DNA from: Primulina eburnea
Taxonomy: Eukaryota; Streptophyta; Magnoliopsida; Lamiales; Gesneriaceae
Length of the DNA: 64,000 nucleotides
Reading direction: 5' to 3'
Assembly (NCBI RefSeq): GCF_022965805.1
Contig: NW_027331309.1
Span: forward strand, 62,001-126,000
A program made the translations under genes and the position numbers. Position 1 is the stretch's first letter. The number at the start of each line of letters is the position of its first letter. The notes under the pieces were generated by a model. That model had not been told where the DNA came from. It searched no databases and saw only the letters and a program-made list of their open reading frames with translations. Of the stretch, positions 51,376 to 61,644 are shown in pieces.

Positions 51376-53171
51376 ATTTGGTAGCTTCCATGTGACAATA
51401 CACATTGATCAAGTCAAGTACCACGAGTATGGTTTGATAAAGATTCATTGCCAATGTTTGTAAACATAACTTCTCGTCGAAAATAGGCTGATACGCTTAT
51501 ACATAATCAATCATTTATGAAATAAATGCCAGTATGCTAAAGATATATCAAAGTAGTACATATTGTATTGAACTCGATTTAATTTAAAATTTTAGTTAAA
51601 TATTTTCCGTTTATGTATGTTCTGGTTTATAATATTAACAAATCGTGTTTCTGTAACTGAGAGTGAGACGTCAGTTAAAATGATGTTATATGTACAAGTG
51701 ATTATATAATTAAAATTTTCTAGTGAAATCTTTTCATTCATAAAAGAAAAAGAGACGTTAAATGACTTTACCTGAAAACTTTGATCCAGAAACAAATATA
51801 TCATTCTTAAGTTATCAGTTTCACACATTCGATCATACACTCACTAATTTATCATTTATCAATTATATGTTATGAACTACAAAAATAATATTTTAACTGA
51901 TCATTTAATAATGTTGAAATTTCTAAATGGTCCCAACTACGACAATAGATATTAAAAGCAAACGCTGCAAGCTGTTTGTCAGTAGAGACTCATAAAATGT
52001 ACACAAATTTGTAAGATATTTTGTTGTTGATATTTTAATAATCTCTAAAATAATAAAACATGCATAACCCCCACATATTCTTAATTTTGTTATAAATCAT
52101 CATTAATATAAATATTAATTAATTATTTTACTCAGAAGACTTATTTACTTACATTTTTATTAATTAATTTATTTTCTTAGATTTTTTTTTCCAGTTAAAT
52201 TCTTTTCTTTTTTGAATGTGTGCCGCTGATATATCCAACGGCCCCATCAAAGTATCGTAATTCAATTAGTTTTTTTTTATACATAAATAAATATATCTTG
52301 ATTACACACACATATATATATAAATTGTTGCGTTAATAACACAATATTCTGTAAACTATGTTAGTTAGGTAAATCATATTGAAAAAATATAATGCGACCC
52401 ATTCACTCGAATAAATATTGATATGAGAAATTACTCTTTTGACCGTTAATCAAACATTCACCAACTCGAATATTTCGAAAAACCCTAATTTTAACGTGCC
52501 AACGAATTTTCTTTCTTGGGTTCCTTCTTATCTTCATCTTTGTGGATATATAAATATATAAAGAATATGTCGTGCAGTGCCCATGGTCGGTAAAGGTAGG
52601 TTTTCTATTTTACCTTTTAGTAATTAATAAGTTAAATAAATGTTTTATCTACTAAAAAATAAAATAATAAACCTTTATCTGATATTTTTTAAAATGTTTG
52701 AAAATTTTAGCTTATGCATTGACGTGATATTACATGTGTAAGAGTCATTTTGACGTTAAGTCAATCCTTCATCGGAAACACCATAACTAAAAAAAAAATT
52801 AACAGACTAAACAAAAAGTTTACAATATAAAAAACAAATATCACAAATAGATCTGTCACAATATCAAATCTAACACAACATAACAAAATCTGCAAAGTCT
52901 GTCAGACCCGACTCATCACATAAATTAATTAAGTGGGTTAGGCTGATAATTTCGTAACACGATATAATTTCAGATCAGTCTATCACATTAAACCGTTTTG
53001 ACATCTTTAATCACGAAAAGATCGATCTATACGTGACTAAAATTAATGATTTTTCTATTTTTTTATATTCTTCTCTTACTTTTTGTTTTAATGTCACTAT
53101 ATTTTGTTGCTTTATCACAATTATCAATTGACGATAAGTATATCACTCCTAATATTTTAAATCATAGAATA

Positions 53172-53346
53172 AGTTTTTTGTGAGACGGTCTCATCAATAG
53201 TTATCTGTTAGACAGATCAACCCTACCGATATTCAAAATAAAAAATAATGTTCTTAGCATAAAAAGTAGTATTTTTTCATGGATGACCCAAATAAGATAT
53301 ATATCTCACAAAATACGACCCGTGAAATCGTCTCACGCAAGTTTTT
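53172..53346. mobile_element. GAGACGG-type repeat, near-complete copy
   Basis: It begins TTTTGTGAGACGGTCTCATC and ends GACCCGTGAAATCGTCTCACGCAAGTTTTTGC, with CATGGATGACCCAAATAAGA inside. The ends are inverted repeats of each other. About 175 bp, non-coding. Confidence 0.75.
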
Positions 53347-53513
53347 GCTTAAAAAAGTCCAAACTATGAAATCCATATTTCCAATCTTACTCGAGTCTTA
53401 CACAAAACCTGAAATCCATTTCCATTTCAAATGATGCTGCCGATTAAATAACACACAATACCATTCAAATCCAGCACAAGCCATTTGTTTTTACAGTTAC
53501 AAGCGTGCATGAA

Positions 53514-53819
53514 TCACCGGTAATAGTCGTTCTCATCATAAATTTTCATGTGCAACTGCTTCTGCGCGTAAATCACCAGACTCTCGATCTCCTTCGCGCC
53601 ATCGATCTGGCCGTTGCGATTGGAATCGACGGCTATCACTCCCTGACGCGCCTTCCACCAGCCGAACCACATGTGCAGGCTGCGGAGGGCTTCCTTCAGC
53701 TCCTCGCGGCTGATACGGCCGTCTCCGTCGAAATCAAAGCTTCGGAGCCACGCCTTGAATTCCTCCGCGGACATCTCACGGTTCGTATTCAACACTTCGA
53801 TGAAGCACATCAACGCCAT
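53514..53819 (-). CDS. Small EF-hand calcium-binding protein
   Basis: A 101-residue intronless protein, GC-richer than its surroundings, as expected for a real coding exon in this AT-rich DNA. EF-hand 1 is canonical: loop D29-D31-D33-R35-S37-E40 in DFDGDGRISREE. EF-hand 2 (DSNRNGQIDGAK, residues 65-76) has Lys at position 12, with Glu one residue later, so it probably binds calcium weakly or not at all. Between them is a Trp-rich link, LHMWFGWWKARQG. No membrane segment, signal peptide or N-myristoylation Gly2. The family is a small calmodulin-like group with one functional hand; the target is unknown. The start is the first ATG of the open frame. Confidence 0.82.
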   Translation of the reverse strand: MALMCFIEVLNTNREMSAEEFKAWLRSFDFDGDGRISREELKEALRSLHMWFGWWKARQGVIAVDSNRNGQIDGAKEIESLVIYAQKQLHMKIYDENDYYR

Positions 53820-54391
53820 CGATTTTCGGTTTTTGTTCTGTATGGTCTATAAAATTTGGCGAGTGATGACTGATAATTGGAGAAATTGGTGAGGGATTTG
53901 TAGAGGTGGTAGAAGAATCTGGTAGCAACTTTCGGAAAATGCAGCTTCACGTGTGCTTTTGATCGGCATCTTTTGCTTTTGAATTTTCTAATTTGGTGTG
54001 CGTCGTTCATAAGATTCTGATAACTGGTGATCATGAATTAATCCATTATTTTAAGTCGTATGATGTTGTTCTTCATTTTTTTTTTAATGTACTCGAATAT
54101 ATAAACTCAATTGCCCTCGTCAATAATTATGTTCAACACTACATACACGAATATTTATCACTTTACTGATTCGATCGAGTAGTAAAAAAATTGATTTTAG
54201 TAGGATCTCGTGTTTAAATCTTGTTGATAAACGGATAGTACCTGGGAGAGCTTTAGTTGATTTGACTCGGCTTGATTCGGGTTTAGTTTAAGTTCAGTAA
54301 GAATTCAGAAATGAGATATTTTGGAAAGAAAATAATACGTACTTGTTTTTAATATGTGGAGAAGGAAGATTTATCTTGGCAGTATTAAAAA

Positions 54392-54802
54392 TGGAATAAA
54401 CCTCCGGTGGGGAATTTTCAATTGGATGTAGACGGGGGAATCAATATTATCAAGGGTTGTTTATCGATAGGTGGTATCATTCGAGATGCCGGGGACAGAC
54501 TGTAGCGGCTATGGCCGGCTCGTCTATTTGCAATCCTGGCTCGGTTTTCACGGGTGAATTAATTATCATTCTAGCTGGAATGAATCTTTGTAAACAACTT
54601 AGTACGAGTGTATTCAGATTCATTGGAAGCAATAGTAGGGAATGCTACCATTGAGTTCTTTGGCCCTGAGGTTTTGGTGATTATTCAAATCAAAAAGCTT
54701 CTTTCGGACCACGATTTTGTGGGAATTCAAATATGTGGAAATAAGCTAACCGGGCAGCTCACAAATTGGCAAAATTCGCTGCTTCGATTGCTTATAGTGT
54801 AA
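54392..54802 (+). pseudogene. Frameshifted RNase H-like (RVT_3) fragment, retroelement-derived
   Basis: Three successive frames read as one RNase H-like domain. First: WNKPPVGNFQLDVDGGI, then SIGGIIRDAGDRL, then a stop at about 54510. Second: VAAMAGSS, then PGSVFTGELIIILAGMNL. Third: VYSDSLEAIVGN through GNKLTGQLTNW. The pattern D.DG, GG.(I/L)RD, (G/A)EL..I..G and SDSLE..V is that of plant RVT_3 domains carried by LINE-type retroelements and many solitary copies. Two frameshifts make it non-functional. Confidence 0.7.
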
Positions 54803-54828
54803 GATGAATTCTGATTTCCTTCTAGGCT

Positions 54829-54912
54829 ACAAGAAGTTGTATTTAACGATTATCCAGAGTAATATATTACTCAAGAAGTTGTACTCAACGATTCTCGAGA
54901 GTAATATATTGC
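54829..54912. repeat. Tandem duplication, ~54 bp period
   Basis: CAAGAAGTTGTA(T/C)T(T/C)AACGATT followed by GAGTAATATATT occurs twice in succession. Confidence 0.8.
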
Positions 54913-55415
54913 TTTTTCTTTTTGAAAAAAAGAAGTATATTATATGACAGAACATGTGTCAATCTGAAGCTTATCATTAATTCAAATATATGTAGTCCAT
55001 ACTTGACCTCAAATAAAAGAATTTTTATTACAATTGTGGTCATTATACGTGGAGGGTAACTCAACCCCTACCAAGAAACATTATCATGAATGACATGGCA
55101 ATCAAACTTGCCAGAATGGTGCTCTTAAAGCTGTGCCAGGATGGAGCTTTAACTTTGCTAGGTTGGTTCGTTCCCAGTTCATTTCCCACGTGTGCCGTTG
55201 CAGCTGAACTCAATGCCTTTTTTTTTACTAATTATTTAGCCAGCAGACACCTATGGATTCAAATTTTGTCGATGAGAACTGAGAAGGTGATACACAAGAA
55301 AAATGGCTAAAACAAACAAGTCTACCCATGCTTATGACGTTGAATTGTGTGGGAACATTTAGAAAGGCGACAATCAATTCTTGTCCTCTCTGCTCGTTTG
55401 CCACCCTTTTGGATG

Positions 55416-58343
55416 TTATGATTGCACATCGAGTATTCCAGCATTAACATCAATGAGACTGAAGCCGAGTGGTTTATGGAATTGATTCTGTTCCATGGTC
55501 AACCTCACATTGTCAGCATCCAGCCATTTTCCTGATGCTGCGTAGATATTGTGTAGAATCACGTATGCACCAGGATCTTTCAAGTTCGTTTCTAGCAGTA
55601 GCCTACCAAATTCCTCTCCGAGTTCATAATTTCCATGACTCAAGCAAGCACCTAACAAGGACTTAAAAACACTTTCCGAAGGCTTACAAAGCAAATTTTG
55701 GACAATATCCCGAGCCTCCTTCAAATAGCCCTTTCTACCAAGGAGGTCTAATATGCACGCATAATGCTCCATACATGGCAATACACCATCTTGAATCATA
55801 CAGTTAAATACCATCCTTCCTTGTTGGACTAAACCAGAATGGCTGCAAGCTGATAAAATCCCCATGTAGGTCACTTTATCCAGCTTCAAACCTAGAAGCC
55901 TCATCTGTGAGTAAAGAGACAAAGCAGATTCACCATCCCCATTTAAACCATACACATTAATCATTATATTCCAAGATTTTGTGTCCTTTTGTGGCAAGAG
56001 ATCAAAGAGTTTTTTTGCAGAAGGGATGCTTCCACATTTCCCGAATAGATCAATCAACGCGTTACTAATAGCAACATCTTTATCAAATCCCTTTTGTACC
56101 ACAAAAGCCAATATAGAGTTTGAAATATGTAAGTTCTGCAGGTGGCGACAAGCTGAAATGAGGTTCAGAATAGTTACATTATCAGGCTCAATGTTGTTCC
56201 GAAGTAAATCACGAAAGAAGGCAACTGCCCCTCTGGCATTCTTTGAAAGTAAGTATGCAGATAGAACAGTATTCCACGAGGAAATGCTCCCTTTCTCTCC
56301 CTCGTGAAACAGCGCCAAGCATGAAGCGAAAATTCCAAATTTACCGTACATGATTATGAGAGACGTGAGAAGATTAGTTTCTAGAGGGATTTGAAGTCTT
56401 AAAATGTAAGCATGGATAGATTTACCTTCAAGATTTGTACAACAAGCAGGTAACACGTTCAACAAGGTTACATAATTTGGTCTGTGACCTTTCTTTATCA
56501 TATGAATAAACGATTCCAAGGTCTCCTTCGGTGAGTTATGATATCTATAGCCAGTCAAAATAGCATTCCAAGAAACCACGCTTTTATTAGGCATGTCATT
56601 GAAGAGTAACCTTCCTGCTCCAAGCTGTCCACAGTTTATATACATGGTGACAAGAGAATTAGCTAAGGAAATATCATCAGCAAATCCAGTTCTGATAGCA
56701 TAGTTATGAATGGCCGACCCCAAGATTAGATTTTGAAACTCGTTGCAATATGAAAGAATGCTTATTAAGGAAACCAAATCAAACTCAACACCTTGTAACC
56801 TCATATGATGCAATAGGAGCAGTGATCTCTCTGGTTCTCCTTTATCCACACACCCAGAAATCATGGTGTTCCATGAAACAACACTTTTGAGAGCCATTCT
56901 ATCGAATATACTAAAAGAAACTGCCAACTCACGGCATTCAATATAAAACCCCATCAATGAATTGCACACATTAAGATTCGAATCAATCCCCATTCTAACG
57001 CTAAAAGCGTGTGCGGATTTTCCCAGCAAAATAGCCTCCAATTTAGAGCATACAGTGAGGATACTAATAATCGAGATTGCGTCTGGCTTACAACCATCCA
57101 TCTGCATGTCGTGAAATGCAGTCAAACTATGCTTCCAAAGGCCGTTGCTGGCATATGCTGAAACCATGGAATTCCACGACAAGAGGTTCCTTTGGTTGAC
57201 GTTACAAAAAAGTAACTCAGCCGAATAAATATTTCCTAATTTTCCATAAACTGACAGAAGGGCCGTGACCACAGAGAGTTGTTTAGTGAACCCAAATTTC
57301 ATTGCATAAGCATGAAGCGACTCGACATAACAAACGCACCCGAGATTCTCACTAGAAGGAATAAGAGACACGAAAGTCACTACATCAGGCTTAATATCAT
57401 CGAGTAACATTCTCTGAAACAAAGCAATAGCATCCTCTGGTTTATTATTCCGTGTATAAGCAGATATTATAGCATTCCAAACAACAACATTCTTGAATGT
57501 CGAAGTATCAAAAATATTTCTAGCAGCCAACATGTCCTGACAATTAGCATAAGTAGAAATCAGCGCAGGCACTAAAGACTCCCTCATTGCATATCCAAGT
57601 TTATAAGCAAGTCCATGAAGAGATTTTCCAAAATCGAAAGCTACTAATTTCGAGCATACCCGAAACAAACTAGCAAATGTGCTAGTGTTAGGCCTCATTG
57701 CCATGTATCTCATTTCATGAAAAACCCGAAAAACCTCATCGTCAAACGAATTAAAAGAAAATCCAGAAATCAACGCGTTCCAAGTAACCACATCTGGTTG
57801 AGAAATTTCATCGACCAACTTACGTGCGTTATCCATTTCACCACCTTTGGAGTAAAAATCAACCAGGCTCGTTTGCACAACAAGATTTTCCCCAAATCCA
57901 TCCCTTGTAACGAGACAATGCATCGATTCACCACGCCCAGTGTCACTCAACGCAGAGCATGCCTTGATCACAAAAGGGTACGTGTAGTTGTCCGAAAGAC
58001 TTCCCGAAATTCGACCCATTTCGTAAACACTCAGCACATTCCCGAACAGACCATTGTCACATAAACTCCTAAGAAACAGATTCTGCAGCGAAAGACTCGG
58101 CTTTTCGATTGTTTTGAAAGCTGAGAGAGCTAAATCCGGAAATCCCAGATGACAACACTTGGTAATAAATTGTTTGATTAAAGATTGGTGCTCAATCAAT
58201 CCATTTACAATTAATAAAGCGTTCAAGGCCCTAAAATCTTGGCGCTTCTGGCAGCATGGAAACAATGAAAGGACAATGGTGGCAAAATTTGAACTGTTGT
58301 AGAGAAAATGGCTTCTCAGTGAGGAACCAGTTAAGTTCGCCAT
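55416..58343 (-). CDS. PLS-class pentatricopeptide repeat protein, E subgroup
   Basis: A single-exon protein of 975 residues, the longest ORF in the window. PPR repeats run from about residue 60 to 880, with the P-L-S alternation seen in repeated cores such as PDVVTWNALISGF, KNVVVWNAIISAYTRN, KPDVVTFVSLIPS and KSVVSWNTMISGCVDKGEPE. The end carries an E-type motif (KPSESVFKSLLGACLSHGNY, then AYVILHNIYAASGKWLDADN, PLGFSLIDVN) and stops without a DYW deaminase domain. Such proteins bind organellar RNA one base per repeat and usually serve C-to-U editing by recruiting a DYW partner. The N-terminus (LTGSSLRSHFLYNSSNFAT, few acidic residues) fits a mitochondrial or plastid targeting sequence. I cannot name the ortholog. 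No stops or frameshifts. Confidence 0.92.
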   Translation of the reverse strand: MANLTGSSLRSHFLYNSSNFATIVLSLFPCCQKRQDFRALNALLIVNGLIEHQSLIKQFITKCCHLGFPDLALSAFKTIEKPSLSLQNLFLRSLCDNGLFGNVLSVYEMGRISGSLSDNYTYPFVIKACSALSDTGRGESMHCLVTRDGFGENLVVQTSLVDFYSKGGEMDNARKLVDEISQPDVVTWNALISGFSFNSFDDEVFRVFHEMRYMAMRPNTSTFASLFRVCSKLVAFDFGKSLHGLAYKLGYAMRESLVPALISTYANCQDMLAARNIFDTSTFKNVVVWNAIISAYTRNNKPEDAIALFQRMLLDDIKPDVVTFVSLIPSSENLGCVCYVESLHAYAMKFGFTKQLSVVTALLSVYGKLGNIYSAELLFCNVNQRNLLSWNSMVSAYASNGLWKHSLTAFHDMQMDGCKPDAISIISILTVCSKLEAILLGKSAHAFSVRMGIDSNLNVCNSLMGFYIECRELAVSFSIFDRMALKSVVSWNTMISGCVDKGEPERSLLLLHHMRLQGVEFDLVSLISILSYCNEFQNLILGSAIHNYAIRTGFADDISLANSLVTMYINCGQLGAGRLLFNDMPNKSVVSWNAILTGYRYHNSPKETLESFIHMIKKGHRPNYVTLLNVLPACCTNLEGKSIHAYILRLQIPLETNLLTSLIIMYGKFGIFASCLALFHEGEKGSISSWNTVLSAYLLSKNARGAVAFFRDLLRNNIEPDNVTILNLISACRHLQNLHISNSILAFVVQKGFDKDVAISNALIDLFGKCGSIPSAKKLFDLLPQKDTKSWNIMINVYGLNGDGESALSLYSQMRLLGLKLDKVTYMGILSACSHSGLVQQGRMVFNCMIQDGVLPCMEHYACILDLLGRKGYLKEARDIVQNLLCKPSESVFKSLLGACLSHGNYELGEEFGRLLLETNLKDPGAYVILHNIYAASGKWLDADNVRLTMEQNQFHKPLGFSLIDVNAGILDVQS

Positions 58344-58490
58344 GAAAGCTGAAACTCCATCTCCATCATTTAGTGAAATACCTTTTTTTGGGAATGGCTT
58401 AGATTATATTTTTGCTAATTATTATTAACAAAATATAAAAGATTTAATTTTAAGAAAATACTATTATTAATAAGAAATTATTTAAGAATA

Positions 58491-58529
<39 letters not shown>
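58491..58529. repeat. (ATG)n trinucleotide microsatellite
   Basis: About 13 uninterrupted ATG/GAT units, 150 bp upstream of the PPR start codon. Confidence 0.95.
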
Positions 58530-58983
58530 TCAAAATGAGTGAATAGCATTAAATAATATCAAATACACTAATAATATTATTGTCAATCCTCTGCTGTAAT
58601 TTTAATTTTTTTTTTTTTTGAAAATATTGTGATGGGTAATAAACCAAAATTAAGTTTAGCCTATTAACATTCATGCCCAATTAAAATCCTTAAGCACAAA
58701 GAAGGGCTCGCATGCTTAAACTTCAACAAAAGCTCAATAAATAGATCTCTTATTTCAAGCAAGGGTGTCAAAATTTGACACGATTTATCAATTTGATACA
58801 GTTTATCTCGAAACAAATCAGGTTTGTGTTTGAAGTTTTTGGGTTCGGTTTAGTTCGTGTTGGACCCGATAGCTGACCCAAATTAAAAAAAATATTGTCT
58901 ATATTTTTATATATTGTATGTCTGAAAAAATATTTATTATATATTTATATCATAAATTTTCATAATTTATTATTTATCGGCTA

Positions 58984-59302
58984 AACTTGTGTGAGACGGT
59001 CTCACGGGTCGTATTTTGTGAGACTGATATCTTATTTGGGTCATCCATGAAAAAATATTACTTTTTATGCTAGGGTATTAATTTTTATTGTGAATATAGG
59101 TAGGGTTGACAAGTCTCACAGATAAATATTCGTGAGACCGTCTCACAATAGATTTTTATCTATGACACAGGTCAACTCTATCTATATTCATAATAAAAAG
59201 TAATACTCTTAACATATAATAAGTAATACATTTCATGGATGACCCAAATAAGAAATATGTCTCATAAAATACGATTCGTTAGACCATTTCACACAAGTTT
59301 TT
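58984..59302. mobile_element. GAGACGG-type repeat, two units facing each other
   Basis: Left unit: ACTTGTGTGAGACGGTCTCA then CGGGTCGTATTTTGTGAGA to about 59150 (CGTGAGACCGTCTCACAATA). The right unit is in opposite orientation and ends TTAGACCATTTCACACAAGT at 59300. The outer ends are inverted repeats of each other. Confidence 0.75.
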
Positions 59303-60031
59303 ACAAGAGTTATTTATTTTATCTGGTTTTAGGTACTACGATTAATTTGACCACAAGAGGATTTTCGTTGAGTATATATATATATATACACTCCACAAAT
59401 TGTTAAATATATTTCGTTTTGACTTTTTGCATTAAAATAGACAAAATTAACTTTACTGTTCTTTTTTAGTTTCACCATAATAATATACATTTTAAAGCAT
59501 ATTTTTTAGACAACTATTTATTTTAAATTTTGGCAAAATGTTATATCAATTACAAATTATTTTATTTATTTGATAAACTAAAATAAAAAATTTAATATTT
59601 TGATTGGAAGATAATTAAAATAAAGTGTACAACTTTAATGTTTTACAGCGTAATATTGACTGATCATTTACTCTTGTACATTATTCTACATAATCAATTC
59701 AATTTCAGATAGACAACTCTTGAATTATTGTGTGATAATTAAAAATAAAACTTTTAACTATTTTAAAATAAAATATTTTTAAAATCTCCAATTTCACTTT
59801 TTTGTTTGTATCGCCTAAAAAAGTTCGATCAGACATGTTAACAATATCATAAAAAAATAAAATCCAAATTGAAAAAACAAAGAAAACAAAATATTAAGCA
59901 ACAGAGATGGAAGATTCATTGGTTTTCATCTCCCATTTTGCTCATGTAAACTTTACTTTATTACCCAACCCAATGTCACAACTCACAACCTAGAACTATT
60001 TACCAAATACCACGTGGCACTAATTGAGTGG

Positions 60032-61373
60032 TCAGTTATAGACTTTCCCGCTGTTTTCAGGTGACGCCGAAATCCTAAACCAAGGAGCCCTACTTTTCAT
60101 TTCTTTCATTTGGGGCCCTGAAAAATTAATATTATCGTCACGACCCCTCTTCTTTTTCAAAACTACCCCAAACAGTTTCATACTATTCTCATATTCGTCA
60201 AAATCGACACTATCTAAACCTGGATCACCCACGACACCACCGTCAGCCCCGCATCCGAGCTTCATAATGCGTTGGATTTGATCCGGAGAGACATTCAGCC
60301 GCTGATTCAAGTAAGCAATCAATTCATCGCACTGTTTCTTGGTCTGCGTCAGCTCCGAACTCAGCGTCTGATTATCTTTTTTCAGCTTGTCATTCTCGTC
60401 CGATAAATCAGACGCGAGCTGAGCCGAAGCCTGTATCCCCAGTGAGCTGGGATTCTTGGGGTTCGGAGATGAAGTAGAGGTTGATCCTAAATCTTCGCCG
60501 GAGATCGCCGGTGAATTTTGGTTTTCGGCGGCTGTGGCCTTCCCGCCGGCTGGGTTTTGTGAAGAAGCTATTTTACGGCGGTGGATTCCGGTCAAGAGAT
60601 CTCTTTTTCCTCGCTTGAAGTTGTCGTTGGCGAACTCCCATTTGTCTGGAATAGTTTTTCGAAAACCCTGCAAGAAATAATTCCGATCACGCCTATATGA
60701 TGGCACAAAATCAAAGAAAATAATCCATGGATACCAATTTTTGGGCAAATTAATTGGCGACATATTTTTAAATAAAAATCAATAAGCTGGATCATTTTTT
60801 TTAATGTTAAAACTAGAATCTTGAAAATCCCTCTGTTAATAAATCTTTATATTGCAAGAAGCATACATAAAATTAAACATTAAAAATTTATAAGCACAAT
60901 ACTATTTAGCTCATAAACTTGCACGTCAAAACTCCAATTATTTTAGAGAAAAAAGCAAGGGAAAAAAATAAACCATTCTTTATTTGATAGTTGACAACTT
61001 GATATCAAACCAATTACTCAACTTTGATACCTTAGTTTACCAAATTTGACAGACTGACCAAAATTACAGTTTTTCGATAAGTTTTCATATAACCAAGACG
61101 GAAATCAGCAAGAAAAGGAGCAAAAGTTAGAGGCTAATTCAGCAAACATCTGATGATCAAGAAACTTACATAGGTATTCAGCTGGCGAACGAAGCTGGAG
61201 AAATTGTTGTGCTTGAAGTAATTGGGCAGCAAATCCTTGGCAAACTCCGCTGTTTTCCAGACAACAAACGTCGTCCCGCTCTCGTTCCACGATATCACGT
61301 CGTTGGTCTCCGGATCATCCACCAAATCGTAAGTCTTCGTCAAGAACGGCGCCGGAACCGACCTCAGCGCCAT
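60032..61373 (-). CDS. HSFB1: Heat stress transcription factor B1 (two exons)
   Basis: Exons 61373-61170 and 60667-60032, one phase-0 intron after RQLNTY, 279 residues. The intron sits at the position conserved in the HSF DNA-binding domain. Residues 5-100 are that domain ([20 protein letters not shown], then [20 protein letters not shown], then [14 protein letters not shown]). HR-A/B oligomerisation coil at about 150-195, of class B type without the class A insert. KLFGV (232-236) is the class B repression tetrapeptide context, followed by KKKRGRD, a nuclear signal. The C-terminus SGKVYN resembles the SSKVCN end of Arabidopsis HSFB1, and there is no class A activation motif. HSFB1 (TBF1) represses or modulates heat-shock genes and controls the growth-to-defence switch. 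Two upstream ORFs lie in its leader. Confidence 0.95.
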
Positions 61374-61422
61374 CGATCACTCAAAAGACCAAAATCTCTC
61401 ACTAGACAAAAGAAAGAATCAA

Positions 61423-61527
61423 TCAGCAACTAAAGAGCAAGAGGGCGGTGAGGAATTCCCAGCCCCAGCAATAGAATCCAAACCCAGAACGAACGAGATC
61501 GTGTTTCGAGATTTTAGCAGTTCCCAT
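61423..61527 (-). CDS. HSFB1 leader uORF2, aromatic conserved-type peptide
   Basis: A 34-codon upstream ORF, ATG at 61527, TGA at 61425-61423, ending 49 nt before the HSFB1 start. The C-terminal half is strikingly aromatic: FGFYCWGWEF (residues 16-25), then LTALLLFSC. HSFB1/TBF1 mRNAs carry upstream ORFs with a conserved aromatic peptide that hold back translation of the main ORF and release it on immune challenge. The size, place and composition here fit that. Functional identity with the known conserved uORF is inference from memory of the family. Confidence 0.8.
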   Translation of the reverse strand: MGTAKISKHDLVRSGFGFYCWGWEFLTALLLFSC

Positions 61528-61588
61528 CGAATAATTTTTCTTGTTTAGGCGATGGTCTGATGACCCGACAGAGGGGAAGATCAACCAT
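61514..61588 (-). CDS. HSFB1 leader uORF1
   Basis: A 24-codon upstream ORF, ATG at 61588, TAA at 61516-61514 (begins MVDLPLCRVIRPSP). It overlaps the first 14 bases of uORF2 in another frame, so a ribosome translating uORF1 would miss the uORF2 start. The AUG lies about 20 nt below the predicted transcription start. The peptide has no recognisable feature; its role is inferred only from the two-uORF layout known at TBF1. Confidence 0.5.
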   Translation of the reverse strand: MVDLPLCRVIRPSPKQEKLFDGNC

Positions 61589-61635
61589 AACTTCTTGGGA
61601 GAAATCTGGGGCCTGGGAATTCCTGGTCGCGGGGA

Positions 61636-61644
61636 ATTTAAATA
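61636..61644 (-). promoter_or_regulatory. TATA-like element of HSFB1
   Basis: TATTTAAAT on the minus strand, about 265 bp upstream of the HSFB1 ATG. Transcription from about 30 bp downstream would include both uORFs in the leader. Confidence 0.45.

Larger units (their letters stand above)
49053..53513. other. Long AT-rich intergenic region
   Basis: It contains the promoter of the SADELF gene, a TA microsatellite (49497-49526), a local direct repeat (51256-51375) and a GAGACGG-type repeat (53172-53346). No gene is supported. The sequence at 52475-52595 has an AAACCCTAA telo-box, TATA-like sequence and ATGGTCGGTAAAG|GTAGG, which looks like a lone first exon; no downstream exon was recognised. 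Confidence 0.5.
53820..55415. other. Intergenic DNA with retroelement remnants
   Basis: It contains the RNase H pseudogene fragment (54392-54802) and a 54-bp tandem duplication (54829-54912). A plus-strand ORF at 55086-55310 has a weak resemblance (SSFPTCAVAAELNAFF) to the same RNase H family and may be a second fragment. No intact gene. Confidence 0.5.
58344..60031. other. AT-rich intergenic DNA between PPR and HSFB1 genes
   Basis: Promoter of the PPR gene and 3' UTR of HSFB1. It contains an ATG trinucleotide repeat, a paired GAGACGG-type repeat and AT-rich sequence. No gene seen. Confidence 0.5.

Noticed and set aside
53505..53892. Two plus-strand ORFs over the EF-hand gene
   Set aside because: Antisense shadows of the GC-richer EF-hand exon; the minus-strand frame carries clear EF-hand loops.
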